Under the pieces are notes generated by a model. It did no database searches, had not been told where the DNA came from, and was given only the letters and a program-made list of their open reading frames with translations. A DNA stretch of 39,323 nt from an uncultured Verrucomicrobia subdivision 3 bacterium (GTDB lineage: Bacteria > Verrucomicrobiota > Verrucomicrobiia > Limisphaerales > UBA11358): positions 1 to 39,323 of the forward strand of contig CAIXFY010000030.1 in assembly GCA_903918885.1 (NCBI GenBank), in the 5' to 3' direction. Every line of letters starts with the position of its first letter. Positions within the stretch are counted from its first letter, which is position 1. The translations under genes and the position numbers were made by a program. This document shows positions 6,990 to 14,348 of this stretch, one piece after another.

Positions 6990-8099
6990 TTATTTTTTAA
7001 GACTATCATAAAATTCCGTGCCAGAAGTTGGCGGATTTAAGTCAATATAGGGACTTTGACCGGCATTTCCTCCTGCCAACAATAACTTCCCGTTTTTAAA
7101 TAAGATTGCTGTGTGATGCAAGCGGCCAGAATTCATTGGATTGGTCTCTGTCCACTTCTTGTCAATGGGATCGTATATCTCTGCAACATTAGCAGGCCCA
7201 CCACTAGTCCATCCCCCAACAATCAATACCTTGCCGCTGGGCAATAAAGTTGCCGTATGCCAACAACGTGCGATGTTCAAATCACAATTTGTAGTCCATA
7301 TTCTAGTGTTTGGATCATAAAGCTCTGTGATTGCGGGATAACCACCACCCCCGCCGCCGATGCCCCCCGCAATCAGCACTTTTCCATTGGGCAGCAGGGT
7401 TGCCGTGTGACACATACGACCATACAACGCGCCAGCATTCGTCCACGTCGCCGTAGTTGGAAAATATAAATCTGCGCTCGAACATCCAACAACCAGAACA
7501 TTTCCATTTGGTAGCAAAGTTGCCGTATGCCATCTGCGTCCGACTTGCATCATGCCAATGTTCGTTGATGTTCCTGTATTTGGATTGTATAAATCCGCAC
7601 TGGGAATATCGTAGTCAGCATAACCTCCAGTGATTAGGACTTTCCCGTTGGATAGCAAGGTGGCTGTATGGTCAATACGTCCAATAGCCAAAGAACCATT
7701 TATTGTCCAATTTCCGCTAATAGGATCATATATTTCTGTGTTAGTAGGATAGCCATTATTATTAACACCACCAACGACCAGAACTTTCCCGTCAGGCAGT
7801 AAAGTAGCAGTGTGCATACCGCGAGCTATATTTAATGGCTTGGCCAAAGTCCATGTTCTAGTGGCAGGATCAAATAATTCGGTGCTGGAAAGAGAATTGT
7901 AGGGAGGGGTGGCGTTGGCTCCGCCCACAACAAGCACTTTTCCATTTTGCAATAGCGTTGCAGTATGCCCTGTTCTTGCTACTAACATCGGGCTATTTGT
8001 TTCCCAAAAAGCAGCGTGAACAGATTGAGCAAAAAGTTGACCGATTAAAAACAGAATCAACAAATTAAATTTCTTTGTGATGCAAGTAATAATGCGCAT
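6990..8099 (-). CDS. Secreted kelch-repeat protein
   Basis: The 369-residue protein starts with a signal peptide (hydrophobic FNLLILFLIGQLFAQSVHA, about residues 11-29). Seven kelch repeats follow, each with the core HTATLL.(N/D/S)GKVL(V/I).GG and a spacing of about 46-50 residues, enough for one complete beta-propeller. The last repeat ends near the C-terminus (GTEFYDSLKK), so the propeller fills the whole mature protein. Kelch propellers bind proteins or sugars; no enzyme motif is seen. The gene is visibly more AT-rich than its neighbours and uses more A/T third positions, which suggests separate origin. It lies 21 bases downstream of miaB on the same strand. Confidence 0.85.
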   Translation of the reverse strand: MRIITCITKKFNLLILFLIGQLFAQSVHAAFWETNSPMLVARTGHTATLLQNGKVLVVGGANATPPYNSLSSTELFDPATRTWTLAKPLNIARGMHTATLLPDGKVLVVGGVNNNGYPTNTEIYDPISGNWTINGSLAIGRIDHTATLLSNGKVLITGGYADYDIPSADLYNPNTGTSTNIGMMQVGRRWHTATLLPNGNVLVVGCSSADLYFPTTATWTNAGALYGRMCHTATLLPNGKVLIAGGIGGGGGGYPAITELYDPNTRIWTTNCDLNIARCWHTATLLPSGKVLIVGGWTSGGPANVAEIYDPIDKKWTETNPMNSGRLHHTAILFKNGKLLLAGGNAGQSPYIDLNPPTSGTEFYDSLKK

Positions 8100-8120
8100 T
8101 TTTTGGATGATTTGACCGAT

Positions 8121-9473
8121 TCAAAAATTCACAATCGCCGGGTCGCCGTAGAGCGTGAAGGAGCCGGTGCGCTCGATTTTTACGTCCATGAGCTGCCCTT
8201 GATGGCGCGCGCTGCCGTCAAACAGCACGATGCGATTGCAGCGGGTGCGGCCGGTGTAACGCGCCGCGTTTTTCTTGCTCGGGCCTTCCACGAGAATTTC
8301 CACCTGCTTGCCGATGAAGGCGTCGTATTTGCGCGCGGCGATTTCGTTGACGAGTTCGAGCAGTCGATGATTGCGTTCCTCGCGGATTTCCTGCGGCACC
8401 TGGTCGGGCATGTCGGCGGCGGGCGTGTCGCGGCGCGGCGAGTATTTGAAAATGTAGGCGTTGTCGAATTGCACTTCGCGACAGAGCGACAGCGTCTGTT
8501 CAAAATCTTCCTCGGTCTCGCCGGGAAAACCGACGATGATATCCGTCGTGATGCCGATGCCCGGTTTAGCCGCGCGCAGCTTGGCGATGATGCTGAGAAA
8601 TTTTTCGCGCGTGTAGCCGCGGTGCATCAGCTTGAGCAAACGGTCGCTGCCGCTTTGCAACGGAATGTGCGCGCTCTCGCAGAGTTTCGGCAGTCGCGCG
8701 TAAGCTTCCACCAAGTCGTCGCCGTAACCTTTCGGATGCGGCGAGGTGAAACGGATGCGTTCGAGGCCGTCAATTTCGTGGACGGCGTCGAGCAGTTGGA
8801 CGAAAGCAGATTTGCCGTCGAGCAGGGGATAGTCGCGCTTGCCAAAGCTCGTGACGATTTGGCCGAGCAAAGTGATTTCGCGCACGCCGCGTGCGACGAG
8901 TTCGCGGCATTCGGCGACGATGTCAGGAATGGTGCGGCTGCGTTCTTCGCCGCGCGTGCTGGGCACGATGCAAAAGGTGCAATGCTGATTGCAGCCTTGC
9001 ATGATGCTGACGAACGCGGACACGGAAGTTTTCGCGCTGCCGTTGAGCAGATGTTCGCGGATGGTCGCTTCGCTTTTTTCTTCAGCGGCAACGTCCACGA
9101 TACGTTCGCGTTTGCCGGCGAGAAGTTCATCAAGGTATTCCGCTGCGCGATGAAATTTCTGCGTGCCGAGCACCAAGTCCACGTCCGGCAGTTTATCAAT
9201 CAGTTCCTTGCCGCGACTTTGCGCCATGCAACCCATAAAGCCCACGATCTGTCCGGGGTTGTCTTTGCGCGCCGTGCCGATGAGATTCTTCATCTTGTTG
9301 ATGGCTTTTTGCTCGGCGAGATCGCGCACGCTGCAGGTGTTGAGCAGCACCACGTCGGCCAGCGTCTCGGACTTGGCGAGCGAATAGCCCTTGGCGACGA
9401 GTTGCGCGGCGACGGCCTCGCTGTCGCGCTCGTTCATCTGGCAACCGTAAGTCTTGATGAAAACACTCGGCAT
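8121..9473 (-). CDS. miaB: tRNA-2-methylthio-N6-dimethylallyladenosine synthase MiaB
   Basis: MiaB adds a methylthio group to position 2 of i6A37 in tRNAs reading UNN codons. The 450-residue protein has the N-terminal methylthiotransferase domain, with Cys ligands in YGCQMNERDSE (about 9-19), NTCSVRDLAEQK (about 45) and GFMGCMAQSRG (about 80). The radical SAM motif is GCNQHCTFCIVPSTRGEE (CxxxCxxC, about 155-172), and a C-terminal TRAM segment includes VEGPSKKNAARYTGRT. I chose ATG 9473 because the protein then begins MPSVFIKTYGCQMN as in other MiaB proteins; the longer frame would run into the divergent gene's promoter region. All expected motifs are intact. Confidence 0.95.
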   Translation of the reverse strand: MPSVFIKTYGCQMNERDSEAVAAQLVAKGYSLAKSETLADVVLLNTCSVRDLAEQKAINKMKNLIGTARKDNPGQIVGFMGCMAQSRGKELIDKLPDVDLVLGTQKFHRAAEYLDELLAGKRERIVDVAAEEKSEATIREHLLNGSAKTSVSAFVSIMQGCNQHCTFCIVPSTRGEERSRTIPDIVAECRELVARGVREITLLGQIVTSFGKRDYPLLDGKSAFVQLLDAVHEIDGLERIRFTSPHPKGYGDDLVEAYARLPKLCESAHIPLQSGSDRLLKLMHRGYTREKFLSIIAKLRAAKPGIGITTDIIVGFPGETEEDFEQTLSLCREVQFDNAYIFKYSPRRDTPAADMPDQVPQEIREERNHRLLELVNEIAARKYDAFIGKQVEILVEGPSKKNAARYTGRTRCNRIVLFDGSARHQGQLMDVKIERTGSFTLYGDPAIVNF

Positions 9474-9589
9474 GATGCGGCGGAGAAGATAGCACGGGTT
9501 GAGGCGATGAAAAGTTGAAACGCGGCGGCGGCCACGCATCGCGCTTGCGGGCGGGCGCGGAAAGGGTATTTTCAGCGGACGGAAATGTC

Positions 9590-11605
9590 ATGGACAATGG
9601 CCCGTTGAAAATCCTGTTGATTACTGGCGATGCGGAAATGAAGCATCGCATTAGTGAACTGTTGCTTTGCACGGCGAAAGAAGTGGACGTGACGGTGGAG
9701 CCGACGGTCGATGCCGGGCTGGCGATGGTGGCGACGAATAACTTTCAAGCCATGCTGTTTGAAGTTCCGCAGGCCAACGCGGCGGCGCTTTTTCAAATCA
9801 CGCTGCTCACGACCAAGGCGGCGCAATTGCCGGTGATCGTCATCGGGCCGAGCGAGGACGAAAGTTTTTTGGCCGAGGCGGTGTTCAGCGGCGCGCAGGA
9901 TTATCTGGGATCCAAACGTCTCGATGCCCAGATGCTGCGGCATTCGATTTATTGTTCCATGGCGCGGCAGCAGGAACTGTTGGCGCTGGCGGAGGAGAAG
10001 AACAATTACCACAATCTTTTCGACCATCTGGTGGAAGGCATTTTCCGCACGACGGTGGACGGGCATTATCTGCTGGCGAACGTGGCGCTGGCGCGGATTT
10101 ACGGCTACGACTCGCCGGTGGAACTGATGGCGAGCATCAAGGACATCGCGAGCCGGCTTTATGTCGATGCCGGACGGCGCGAGGAGTTCGTCCGGCTCAT
10201 GCAGGAACACGACACGCTGAGCGGCTTCGAGTCGAAGATTTACCGCAAGGACGGGAAGATTATCTGGATTGCCGAAAACTGCCGCGCCGTTCGCGACGCG
10301 CAGGGCAAGCTGCTTTACTACGAAGGCACGGTTGAGGACATCACGCAGCAGCGGGAGACCGAAGAGGCGCTGAAGCGTTCCGAATCGCTCTATCATTCGC
10401 TGGTGGAGACGATGCCGCAGGGCGTTTTCCGGCGCGATGCCGAGGGGCGCTTCACTTTTGTCAACCGCACCTACGCGAATTTTTTTGGCATGCAGCCTGA
10501 AGATTTCATCGGGAAGACGGACTTTGACCAGCACCCGCGCGAATTGGCGGAAAAATACTGGCGGGACGACCAAGCCATCATGCAGCGGGGCGAGACCACG
10601 GAAATCACCGAACAGGTGCAATCCCGAGCTACCGGTGACATGGAATACCATCATGTCATCAAAACGCCGTTGCGCGATGAGTCCGGCCAAGTCATCGCCC
10701 TCCAGGGGATGGTCTGGGACATCACTGAAAAAATCCTCAACGAGGAAAAAATCCGTCAGGCCAACGCCGAGCTGGCGCGCAGCCGCGAAGAGTTGCGCGC
10801 AAAAAATTCCGTGATGCTGGAAAACCTCAATACCGCGCGGGAAATCCAGTTGGCCATGCTGCCGCAGCAGTATCCTACATTTCCCCCCGGCGTCCTGCCG
10901 GAACAAAGCGCGTTCCAATTTGTCCATCGTTACGAGGCGGCGGAATCCGTCAGCGGCGATTTCTTTTCCGTGACGCAGTTGTCCGATACCGAGGTGGCGG
11001 TGCTCATTTGCGATGTGACCGGCCACGGCGTTCGCGCCGCGCTCGTCACCGCCATGATCCGCGCGCTGGCCGAGGAGTTGAAGCCGCTCGCGCGCGATCC
11101 GGGAAATTTCCTCCGCAAGCTGAATTCCGACCTCTGCGCCATCCTGAAAAACACCGGGTCGCCCATGCTCACCACCGCCTTTTACGCCGTGGCCGATTGC
11201 CGCACCGGCGCGCTACGTTTTGCCAATGCCGGCCACCCCAAGCCGCTCCTCGTCCACCGAGCGACCGGCACCATCCTGCCGCTCGTCAACGCCTCCGGTC
11301 GCAGCCAACCGGCGCTCGGCTTGTTTGATGACCCGCCGTATCAGACCACGGAAACTCTCTTGAAGCCCGGCGATTTGTTGATGCTCTTCACTGACGGCCT
11401 TTACGAAGTGCAGGGGCACAACGAGGAACTTTACTCGCAGGAACGCTTGGTGCTGGACATGAAAAGTCTGCTGCACCATCCGTCGGCAATCCTCTTCGAC
11501 GAACTGCTGCAAGTCATCCGCACCTTTGCGGTGAACAGCGCGTTTGACGACGATGTCTGCCTCGTGGGCATGGATTATCTCGGGATGCCCGCCGTGAAAT
11601 CTTGA
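9590..11605 (+). CDS. Pseudo-receiver/PAS/PAS/SpoIIE-type PP2C phosphatase
   Basis: This 671-residue signalling protein has, in order, a receiver-like domain (about 6-125), two PAS domains (about 137-252 and 266-384), a helical linker and a SpoIIE/RsbU-type PPM phosphatase domain (about 435-670). Phosphatase metal residues are present in SGDFFSV, CDVTGHGVRAAL, NAGHPKPLL, DGLYE and DDVCLVG. The receiver-like part lacks the usual phosphoacceptor: the expected LLD strand reads AMLFEVP, and the Lys-Pro end is GSKRL, so it is probably not phosphorylated. Such proteins usually dephosphorylate an anti-sigma-factor antagonist in a partner-switching pathway; no partner gene is nearby. ATG 9590 is preferred to the TTG at 9515 because the domain begins just after it and a GGA-rich stretch precedes it. 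Confidence 0.88.
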   Translation: MDNGPLKILLITGDAEMKHRISELLLCTAKEVDVTVEPTVDAGLAMVATNNFQAMLFEVPQANAAALFQITLLTTKAAQLPVIVIGPSEDESFLAEAVFSGAQDYLGSKRLDAQMLRHSIYCSMARQQELLALAEEKNNYHNLFDHLVEGIFRTTVDGHYLLANVALARIYGYDSPVELMASIKDIASRLYVDAGRREEFVRLMQEHDTLSGFESKIYRKDGKIIWIAENCRAVRDAQGKLLYYEGTVEDITQQRETEEALKRSESLYHSLVETMPQGVFRRDAEGRFTFVNRTYANFFGMQPEDFIGKTDFDQHPRELAEKYWRDDQAIMQRGETTEITEQVQSRATGDMEYHHVIKTPLRDESGQVIALQGMVWDITEKILNEEKIRQANAELARSREELRAKNSVMLENLNTAREIQLAMLPQQYPTFPPGVLPEQSAFQFVHRYEAAESVSGDFFSVTQLSDTEVAVLICDVTGHGVRAALVTAMIRALAEELKPLARDPGNFLRKLNSDLCAILKNTGSPMLTTAFYAVADCRTGALRFANAGHPKPLLVHRATGTILPLVNASGRSQPALGLFDDPPYQTTETLLKPGDLLMLFTDGLYEVQGHNEELYSQERLVLDMKSLLHHPSAILFDELLQVIRTFAVNSAFDDDVCLVGMDYLGMPAVKS

Positions 11606-11647
11606 AGGGGGCGCGACTGTTGGCTGGGCCGAAACTTCGTTACCGTC

Positions 11648-11660
11648 TGTAGCCTATCCT
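11648..11660 (+). repeat. 13-bp direct repeat flanking the lone cassette (left)
   Basis: TGTAGCCTATCCT, identical to 12017-12029. It lies four bases outside the left inverted end of the cassette-like unit. Confidence 0.7.
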
Positions 11661-11664
11661 CATA

Positions 11665-11996
11665 TTAGGCGGATTGGTCATACAATCTCAAAAGGCAACT
11701 CTTTAGTCGGTGCAACCTGTCTCAACACCTGTGCTAACTGTCCATAACGATCTCCGCAGGTGAGAAATCGCCCACTCGCAAAATTAATATCTACATAACG
11801 ACCCCAGCCGCCAACAATACTCTCTCGCCATGTGCCAATGTCCCGGCAGCGGATGTGATACCAAGGCGAATAGCGCTGGATGAAATGCTTGCTGACAATC
11901 TCATCGCCGCGCAGCTCATACGCATCAACTCCTAGCTTTCTGTCAAGCCAACGATGAAATGACTCAAACATAGTGACGTGCGCAAATCCGCCTAAC
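11665..11996 (-). mobile_element. Lone integron-cassette-like unit
   Basis: On the minus strand the unit starts GTTAGGCGGATT (11996-11985), carries one ORF, and ends AATCCGCCTAA (11675-11665). The two ends are 11-bp inverted copies of each other. The ORF starts 13 bases after the start box and stops a few bases before the end box, the compact layout of an integron cassette. The end box has CCTAAT in place of CCTAAC, so it is mutated. No integrase and no complete attC hairpin were found beside it. Calling it a cassette rests on the same pattern at 31107-31961. Confidence 0.5.
11678..11971 (-). CDS. Hypothetical protein in cassette-like unit
   Basis: The 97-residue protein is not recognised. 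It is rich in aromatic residues (W at about 8, 37, 48 and 56, with PWYHIRCRDIGTW in the middle), has no signal peptide or membrane segment and should be cytosolic. It fills the cassette-like unit almost completely: ATG at 11971, stop at 11678. Codon use is less GC-rich than in typA or the SpoIIE gene, consistent with acquisition. No neighbour gives a functional clue. Confidence 0.6.
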   Translation of the reverse strand: MFESFHRWLDRKLGVDAYELRGDEIVSKHFIQRYSPWYHIRCRDIGTWRESIVGGWGRYVDINFASGRFLTCGDRYGQLAQVLRQVAPTKELPFEIV

Positions 11997-12016
11997 CGAT
12001 AATGGATGACGGCCTG

Positions 12017-12029
12017 TGTAGCCTATCCT
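12017..12029 (+). repeat. 13-bp direct repeat flanking the lone cassette (right)
   Basis: TGTAGCCTATCCT, identical to 11648-11660; 20 bases separate it from the right end of the cassette-like unit. Confidence 0.7.
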
Positions 12030-12032
12030 TTT

Positions 12033-12284
12033 TCATGAAACGACCCTAGGCTCGACGAAAAACGATGTCCAGCACAATGTTGGGTTGGTGATGGCGCAGC
12101 CTCCGCCTTTAGCCAACACGACGCGTTCACCGCTGTCTGATTTTGAGCATTTCCCCCCATCGGGCAGGGTAAAAGTCGCGATTTTTGCCATTTTTTGAGG
12201 TTTTGCCGCCATAACCGAAGCTTGGTTTGCTTCATCCGACGCTTCGAATGTGGTATCCGACGCTTCGAATGTGGCATCCGACAC
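12033..12284 (-). CDS. Doubtful small ORF with 7-residue repeats
   Basis: The frame from GTG 12284 gives 83 residues, and it is open further upstream through the 21-bp tandem repeat, which it reads as SD(A/T)(T/I)FE(A/V). After the repeats comes MAAKPQKMAKIATFTLPDG, then four Cys and no clear fold. It lies directly downstream of the typA terminator on the same strand and has no visible promoter or ribosome-binding site. The protein is not recognised. It could be a real small gene, a remnant, or chance. The interval 11972-12380 contains otherwise only the direct repeat, the tandem repeat and the terminator. Confidence 0.25.
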   Translation of the reverse strand: MSDATFEASDTTFEASDEANQASVMAAKPQKMAKIATFTLPDGGKCSKSDSGERVVLAKGGGCAITNPTLCWTSFFVEPRVVS

Positions 12285-12312
12285 TTCGAATATGGCATCC
12301 GACGCTTCCGAA
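12234..12312. repeat. 21-bp tandem repeat, about 3.8 units
   Basis: Units start at 12234, 12255, 12276 and 12297 with consensus atccgacgcttcgaatgtgg plus one base. Unit 3 has two changes and unit 4 degenerates after about 13 bases. The period of 21 keeps a reading frame on the minus strand. Confidence 0.85.
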
Positions 12313-12326
12313 ACTTGACCGGAAAC

Positions 12327-12361
12327 AAAAACCGCCCGAACGGTTAAAACCCTTCGGGCGG
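12327..12361 (-). terminator. Rho-independent terminator of typA
   Basis: On the minus strand CCGCCCGAA (12361-12353) pairs with TTCGGGCGG (12340-12332) and is followed at once by five T (12331-12327). It starts 20 bases after the typA stop. Confidence 0.88.
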
Positions 12362-12380
12362 CTGAAATGTTCCGGCGGAA

Positions 12381-14216
12381 TTATTCCTGAACGAACTTGA
12401 TGGCGCGGGATTTTTCCGAGCGCTTGCGCTTGGTTTCGTCCAGTTCCTTTTTGCGGAGGCGCAGGTTTTTCGGCGTGGCTTCCACGTATTCGTCCACGTC
12501 AATGTATTCCAGCGCACGTTCGAGCGAGAGTTTCATCGGCGGCGCGAGCGCGATGCCCTTGCCGTCGCCTTGGGAACGCATGTTCGTCAGGCGTTTTTCC
12601 TTCACGGGATTCACCGGAATGTCATTCTCGCGGGCATTTTCGCCGACAATCATGCCGGCGTAAACCATGTCGCCCGCCTCGATCATCAGGCGACCGCGTT
12701 CCTGCACCATGTTGAGCGCGTAGCTGGTGGCTTCGCCGGAATCCATGCTGACGAGCGAACCGTTCTTGCGCGCGGCGATCTCGCCGGTGTCCGGGCCGTA
12801 TTCGTGGAAGAGATGGCTCATCACGCCCATGCCCTTGGTGGAATTCACGAGGTCGGTCTCGAAACCGATGAGGCCGCGCATGGACACGAGGGCCTCGACG
12901 GAAACCTGATTGCCCACGTGGTTCATGTTCGTGATCTGCGCCTTGCGGTTGGCCAGGTTTTCCATGATGGCACCGAGGTTTTCGCTCGGGATTTCCACGA
13001 ACAATTTTTCAATCGGTTCGAGCAATTCACCGTTCGGACCTTTTTTCCAGAGCACTTCGGGACGCGAGACGAGGACTTCGTAGCCTTCGCGCCGCATCTG
13101 TTCGACGAGAATGGCGATCTGCATTTCGCCGCGGCCGCTGACCGCGAAAATCTTCGGATCGGCGGTCTGTGCGATGCGGAGGGCGACGTTCGTGCGGATT
13201 TCCTTCACAAGACGATCCCAGATGTGGCGCGCGGTGACGAGCTTGCCGTCCTGACCGGCGAGCGGGCCATCGTTCACGGCGAATTCCATCTGAATCGTCG
13301 GCGGGTCAATCGGAATGTAGGGCAGGGCGGGACGCGCTTCGCTGTCGCAAATCGTCTCGCCAATGAATACGTCCTCGAAACCCGCGAGGCCGACGATGTC
13401 GCCGGCGTGCGCCTCCTGAATCTCGATGCGCTTCATGCCCTCGAAATGGTAGATCATCGTGATCTTGCCCTTGGAAACTTTGCCCGTGCCGTGACGGCAG
13501 ATGGCGGGATCGCCAATCTTGACCTTGCCTTCGACGATTTTGCCGAACGCAATACGGCCGACGTAATCGTTGTAATCCAGATTCGCGACGAGCACCTGGA
13601 AACCGTCGCCGGCCTTCGCGCGCGGCGGCGGGATGTGCTTCACAATCGCGTCAAACAGCGGCTCCATCGTGCCGCTGACGTGTTCGAGTTCCGTCTTCGC
13701 ATAACCGGCCTTGGCGGACGCGTAGATGAACGGAAAATCCAACTGCTCATCCGTCGCGTTGAGCGACATGAACAATTCAAATACGAGGTCGAGAACTTTC
13801 TTCGGATTGGCGTTCTCGCGGTCAATCTTGTTGATGACGACGATGGGCTTCGCTCCCGCTTCCAAAGCTTTCCGCAAAACGAAGCGCGTCTGCGCCTGCG
13901 GGCCTTCGGACGAATCCACGACGAGCAGCACGCCGTCAATCATGTTCATGATGCGTTCCACTTCGCCGCCGAAATCCGCGTGGCCGGGCGTGTCCACGAT
14001 GTTGATGCTGTAATCCTTGTATTTGAACGCGGCGTTCTTGGCGCGGATGGTGATGCCCTTTTCCTTTTCGAGGTCCATCGAGTCCATCAGGCGTTCCTCG
14101 GACGATTCGTGCTGGTTGGCGCGGAAGGTTCCGGACTGTTTCAGGAGGCAGTCCACCAAAGTGGTTTTGCCATGATCAACGTGCGCGATGATGGCGATGT
14201 TGCGGATGTGTAACAT
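12381..14216 (-). CDS. typA: Ribosome-associated GTPase TypA/BipA
   Basis: TypA is a translational GTPase of the EF-G type that binds ribosomes under stress and low temperature. The protein has 611 residues, the normal family length. G-motifs are [12 protein letters not shown] (G1, about 10-21), [11 protein letters not shown] (G3, about 74), VINKIDREN (G4, about 128) and SAKAGYA (G5 region). The C-terminal half holds the EF-G-like domains ([20 protein letters not shown], then [11 protein letters not shown]) and the basic tail. ATG 14216 ([17 protein letters not shown]) matches other TypA starts; an extension to 14327 is open but unlike the family. It is followed by a strong terminator. Confidence 0.95.
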   Translation of the reverse strand: MLHIRNIAIIAHVDHGKTTLVDCLLKQSGTFRANQHESSEERLMDSMDLEKEKGITIRAKNAAFKYKDYSINIVDTPGHADFGGEVERIMNMIDGVLLVVDSSEGPQAQTRFVLRKALEAGAKPIVVINKIDRENANPKKVLDLVFELFMSLNATDEQLDFPFIYASAKAGYAKTELEHVSGTMEPLFDAIVKHIPPPRAKAGDGFQVLVANLDYNDYVGRIAFGKIVEGKVKIGDPAICRHGTGKVSKGKITMIYHFEGMKRIEIQEAHAGDIVGLAGFEDVFIGETICDSEARPALPYIPIDPPTIQMEFAVNDGPLAGQDGKLVTARHIWDRLVKEIRTNVALRIAQTADPKIFAVSGRGEMQIAILVEQMRREGYEVLVSRPEVLWKKGPNGELLEPIEKLFVEIPSENLGAIMENLANRKAQITNMNHVGNQVSVEALVSMRGLIGFETDLVNSTKGMGVMSHLFHEYGPDTGEIAARKNGSLVSMDSGEATSYALNMVQERGRLMIEAGDMVYAGMIVGENARENDIPVNPVKEKRLTNMRSQGDGKGIALAPPMKLSLERALEYIDVDEYVEATPKNLRLRKKELDETKRKRSEKSRAIKFVQE

Positions 14217-14348
14217 ATCGTAAAATACCGGAATAGACACGTCGCTCATAATACCAGACGCGACAACGGGCGCGAACGGGAAAGCGGCGGAAAAGCCGGG
14301 TTGCGTATAATGGAGATTTGGCGGCAAAGGTCAAGCTTTGCGCCCGCC

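Noticed and set aside
8103-9518. Long plus-strand open frame (471 codons) opposite miaB
   Set aside because: It mirrors a certain miaB gene and its product is a His/Arg/Ala/Val-rich shadow without motifs.
9572-11026. 484-codon minus-strand frame opposite the SpoIIE-type gene
   Set aside because: Shadow; the plus strand encodes clear PAS and PPM motifs.
12234-12312. CRISPR array
   Set aside because: Repeats are directly adjacent with no spacers; it is a simple tandem repeat.
12023-12328. 101-codon minus-strand frame reading KRRMPHSKRR-type repeats
   Set aside because: Alternative phase of the 21-bp tandem repeat; highly basic and without other features.
12570-14213. 547-codon plus-strand frame opposite typA
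   Set aside because: Antisense shadow of typA in GC-rich DNA; composition only, no domain.
14217-14327. N-terminal extension of TypA
   Set aside because: The open frame has no similarity to the family and the conserved start is [17 protein letters not shown] at 14216.
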